From Bacteroides congonensis (lineage in GTDB: Bacteria; Bacteroidota; Bacteroidia; Bacteroidales; Bacteroidaceae), in NCBI RefSeq assembly GCF_900130125.1, contig NZ_FQXY01000010.1, positions 1,550,001 to 1,614,000 on the forward strand: a DNA stretch of 64,000 nt, read 5' to 3'. This document shows, one piece after another, positions 61,574 to 64,000 of this stretch. The translations under genes were made by a program, and so were the position numbers. Position 1 is the stretch's first letter; each line of letters opens with the position of its first letter. A model generated the notes under the pieces. That model saw only the letters and a program-made list of their open reading frames with translations, searched no databases and was not told where the DNA came from.

Positions 61574-62143
61574 ATGTCAAGAATAGGAAAATTACCCATT
61601 AGTATTCCTGCTGGAGTGACAGTCACTCTGAAGGATGATGTGGTTACCGTAAAGGGACCCAAAGGCGAATTGAGCCAATATGTGAATCCTGCTATCAATG
61701 TTGCCATTGAAGATGGACACGTGACTTTAACAGAAAACGATAAAGAAATGCTTGATAACCCGAAGCAGAAACATGCTTTCCACGGTTTGTATCGTTCATT
61801 GGTTCATAACATGGTTGTGGGCGTATCTGAAGGATATAAGAAAGAGTTGGAACTTGTCGGTGTAGGTTATCGTGCTTCTAACCAAGGTAACATCATTGAA
61901 CTGGCTTTAGGTTATACACACAATATTTTCATTCAATTGCCTGCTGAGGTAAAGGTTGAAACTAAGTCTGAAAGAAATAAGAATCCTCTTATCATATTGG
62001 AATCGTGTGACAAACAGTTGCTTGGTCAAGTTTGCTCTAAAATACGTTCTTTCCGTAAGCCTGAACCATATAAGGGTAAAGGTATTAAGTTTGTTGGCGA
62101 AGTAATTCGTAGAAAGTCTGGTAAATCAGCCGGCGCTAAGTAA
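61574..62143 (+). CDS. rplF: 50S ribosomal protein L6
   Basis: 189 residues with the two L6 domains: RIGKLPISIPAGVTVTLKDD and the C-terminal PEPYKGKGIKFVGEVIRRKS signature. It lies near the factor-binding site of the 50S subunit. Confidence 0.98.
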   Translation: MSRIGKLPISIPAGVTVTLKDDVVTVKGPKGELSQYVNPAINVAIEDGHVTLTENDKEMLDNPKQKHAFHGLYRSLVHNMVVGVSEGYKKELELVGVGYRASNQGNIIELALGYTHNIFIQLPAEVKVETKSERNKNPLIILESCDKQLLGQVCSKIRSFRKPEPYKGKGIKFVGEVIRRKSGKSAGAK

Positions 62144-62164
62144 ATCATATAAAATTAGATTATT

Positions 62165-62509
62165 ATGACAACAAAAATAGAAAGACGAGTTAAGATCAAA
62201 TATAGCGTACGCAATAAGATTTCAGGTACTACTGAACGTCCGCGTATGAGTGTATTTAGAAGTAACAAGCAAATTTATGTCCAGATTATCGATGATCTTT
62301 CTGGTAAGACACTGGCTGCTGCTTCTTCTTTAGGTGTGACTGAGAAGGTTGCTAAAAAAGAACAAGCTGCTAAAGTTGGTGAGATGATTGCTAAAAAGGC
62401 TCAGGAAGCAGGTATAACTACTGTTGTTTTCGACCGTAATGGTTACTTGTATCATGGGAGAGTAAAAGAAGTAGCTGATGCTGCTCGTAACGGTGGACTT
62501 AAATTTTAA
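62165..62509 (+). CDS. rplR: 50S ribosomal protein L18
   Basis: 114 residues: RRVKIKYSVRNKISGTTERP, RMSVFRSNKQIYVQIIDDLS and the C-terminal FDRNGYLYHGRVKEVADAAR. It carries 5S rRNA to the 50S subunit. rpsE follows after 5 bases. Confidence 0.98.
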   Translation: MTTKIERRVKIKYSVRNKISGTTERPRMSVFRSNKQIYVQIIDDLSGKTLAAASSLGVTEKVAKKEQAAKVGEMIAKKAQEAGITTVVFDRNGYLYHGRVKEVADAARNGGLKF

Positions 62510-62514
62510 TCATT

Positions 62515-63033
62515 ATGGCAGGAGTTAATAATAGAGTTAAGATTACTAACGATATAGAACTGAAAGATAGATTGGTTGCTATTAATCGTGTTACTAAAGT
62601 TACCAAAGGTGGTAGAACTTTTAGTTTCTCTGCAATCGTTGTTGTAGGTAACGAAGAAGGTATCATTGGTTGGGGACTTGGTAAAGCAGGTGAAGTAACA
62701 GCTGCTATCGCTAAAGGTGTTGAGTCAGCTAAAAAGAACCTGGTGAAGGTACCTATTTTGAAAGGTACTGTTCCTCATGAACAATCAGCTAGATTTGGTG
62801 GTGCTGAAGTATTCATCAAACCTGCATCTCACGGAACTGGTGTTGTAGCCGGTGGTGCTATGCGTGCTGTTTTGGAAAGTGTTGGTGTAACTGACGTTTT
62901 GGCAAAATCAAAGGGTTCTTCAAATCCGCATAACCTTGTTAAAGCTACAATCGAAGCTTTAAGCGAAATGCGTGATGCAAGAATGGTTGCTCAGAACAGA
63001 GGTATTAGTGTTGAAAAAGTATTTAGAGGATAA
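62515..63033 (+). CDS. rpsE: 30S ribosomal protein S5
   Basis: 172 residues. The N-terminal RNA-binding part has LVAINRVTKVTKGGRTFSFS (the S5 signature start), and the C-terminal part has ASHGTGVVAGGAMRAVLESV. S5 helps mRNA unwinding and accuracy. Confidence 0.98.
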   Translation: MAGVNNRVKITNDIELKDRLVAINRVTKVTKGGRTFSFSAIVVVGNEEGIIGWGLGKAGEVTAAIAKGVESAKKNLVKVPILKGTVPHEQSARFGGAEVFIKPASHGTGVVAGGAMRAVLESVGVTDVLAKSKGSSNPHNLVKATIEALSEMRDARMVAQNRGISVEKVFRG

Positions 63034-63038
63034 GGAGG
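63032..63038 (+). promoter_or_regulatory. Strong Shine-Dalgarno sequence before rpmD
   Basis: AAGGAGG, extended by two more G, lies 4 bases before the ATG at 63043 and overlaps the rpsE stop codon. Confidence 0.72.
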
Positions 63039-63042
63039 GGAT

Positions 63043-63219
63043 ATGTCAACTATAAAGATTAAACAAGTTAAAAGTAGAATTGGTGCTCCGGCTGATCAGA
63101 AAAGAACTCTTGATGCACTGGGACTTCGTAAACTGAACCGCGTGGTTGAACACGAAAGCACTCCTTCAATTCTTGGAATGGTAGATAAGGTAAAACACTT
63201 GGTTACCATTGTTAAGTAA
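63043..63219 (+). CDS. rpmD: 50S ribosomal protein L30
   Basis: 58 residues, read directly from the sequence: it begins MSTIKIKQVKSRIGAPADQK and continues with RTLDALGLRKLNRVVEHEST and a C-terminal GMVDKVKHLVTIVK. This is the short L30 of most bacteria. It lies between rpsE and rplO, its usual place. Confidence 0.96.
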   Translation: MSTIKIKQVKSRIGAPADQKRTLDALGLRKLNRVVEHESTPSILGMVDKVKHLVTIVK

Positions 63220-63251
63220 TCATTTATTGAATAATAAAACGAAATTACAAT

Positions 63252-63698
63252 ATGAACTTAAGTAATTTAAAACCTGCAGAGGGATCTACTAAGACAAGAA
63301 AAAGAATTGGACGTGGAACTGGTTCTGGCTTAGGCGGTACTTCTACAAGAGGTCATAAGGGAGCTAAATCAAGATCTGGATACTCTAAGAAAATCGGTTT
63401 TGAAGGTGGTCAGATGCCTCTTCAACGTCGAGTTCCTAAATTTGGTTTTAAGAATATCAATCGTGTAGAATATAAAGCAATCAACTTGGATACTATCCAG
63501 AAACTTGCTGAAGCTAAGAGCTTGGCAAAAGTTGGTGTTAACGACTTTATCGAAGCAGGATTTATTTCTTCAAATCAGTTGGTAAAAGTATTGGGTAACG
63601 GAACTCTGACTAACAAGCTGGAAGTAGAAGCTCATGCATTCTCTAAGACTGCAACTGCTGCTATCGAAGCTGCTGGTGGAACTGTAGTAAAACTCTGA
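63252..63698 (+). CDS. rplO: 50S ribosomal protein L15
   Basis: 148 residues: LSNLKPAEGSTKTRKRIGRG, GHKGAKSRSGYSKKIGFEGG and a C-terminal ATAAIEAAGGTVVKL. It is needed late in 50S assembly. secY starts 4 bases later. Confidence 0.98.
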   Translation: MNLSNLKPAEGSTKTRKRIGRGTGSGLGGTSTRGHKGAKSRSGYSKKIGFEGGQMPLQRRVPKFGFKNINRVEYKAINLDTIQKLAEAKSLAKVGVNDFIEAGFISSNQLVKVLGNGTLTNKLEVEAHAFSKTATAAIEAAGGTVVKL

Positions 63699-63702
63699 TT
63701 CA

Positions 63703-64000
63703 ATGAGAAAAGCTATTGAAACATTAAAGAATATATGGAAGATTGAGGATCTGAGACAGCGGATCCTCATCACCATATTGTTTGTGGCAATTTACCGTTT
63801 CGGATCATATGTCGTATTACCGGGTATCAATCCGGCTATGTTGGCAAAATTGCACGAACAAACAAGTGAAGGCCTTTTAGCCTTGTTAAATATGTTCTCT
63901 GGAGGAGCATTTTCTAATGCCTCTATTTTTGCATTAGGAATCATGCCTTATATCTCTGCATCTATCGTAATCCAGTTGTTGGGAATCGCTGTACCGTATT
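63703..64000 (+). CDS. secY: Preprotein translocase subunit SecY (partial, N-terminal)
   Basis: The frame begins at the ATG 63703 and is open to the right edge, about 99 residues. The N-terminal MRKAIETLKNIWKIEDLRQR precedes the first membrane helix (ILITILFVAIYRFGSYVVLP), then the plug region (LNMFSGGAFSNASIFALGIM) and the start of helix two. SecY is the channel of the Sec translocase. It closes the spc operon gene order here. Confidence 0.95.
   Translation, partial: MRKAIETLKNIWKIEDLRQRILITILFVAIYRFGSYVVLPGINPAMLAKLHEQTSEGLLALLNMFSGGAFSNASIFALGIMPYISASIVIQLLGIAVPY

Overview
The window is a chromosomal segment of a gut-type Bacteroides (order Bacteroidales). The support is: promoter boxes of the Bacteroides TTTG / TAnnTTTG type, a SusC/SusD pair with a linked ECF sigma and FecR-type anti-sigma factor, DUF3467 and HPF next to translation genes, the tRNA block Thr-Tyr-Gly-Thr followed by tuf, tRNA-Trp and secE, and few Shine-Dalgarno sequences. 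The species cannot be fixed from sequence reading alone.

Layout. 1-1300: the tail of a methyltransferase-like gene, a PduO-type cobalamin adenosyltransferase and a small acidic protein. 1376-6594: an aspartate/asparagine module. dcuB-ansB-porin runs leftward and aspA rightward; together they would take up Asn/Asp, deaminate them to fumarate and exchange C4-dicarboxylates. 6595-7339: a gene-free stretch with two families of short inverted repeats. 7340-7930: a small outer-membrane barrel. 8021-20531: a polysaccharide utilization locus (PUL): ECF sigma, FecR anti-sigma, SusC with a signalling STN domain, SusD, a GH16 lipoprotein, a GH110 alpha-galactosidase-like lipoprotein, and a lipoprotein with a duplicated C-terminal module that may bind glycan. 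20754-33903: priA, a GH123-like enzyme, an unrecognised 161-residue protein, LMW phosphatase, a 7TM-HD phosphohydrolase, gltX, waaA, a thioredoxin-like protein and a gamma carbonic anhydrase. 34007-37439: an aminopeptidase P, then rpsU-xerC-hpf.

37537-64000 is the translation and transcription supercluster: four tRNAs, tuf, tRNA-Trp, secE, nusG, rplKAJL, rpoBC, a DUF3467 gene, rpsL, rpsG, fusA, and the S10-spc operons from rpsJ to the start of secY at the right edge. Gene order is the standard bacterial order. Hairpins lie between tuf and tRNA-Trp, rplL and rpoB, rpoB and rpoC, and fusA and rpsJ.

The accessory part is the PUL, whose GH16, GH110 and (beyond priA) GH123-like enzymes point to a galactose-rich glycan, possibly mucin-type. 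I saw no CRISPR array, insertion sequence, phage or origin. No clearly new system stands out. The best leads are the GAAAC palindrome array, the duplicated-module PUL lipoprotein, and the overlap of terminator, promoter and near-leaderless start at priA.
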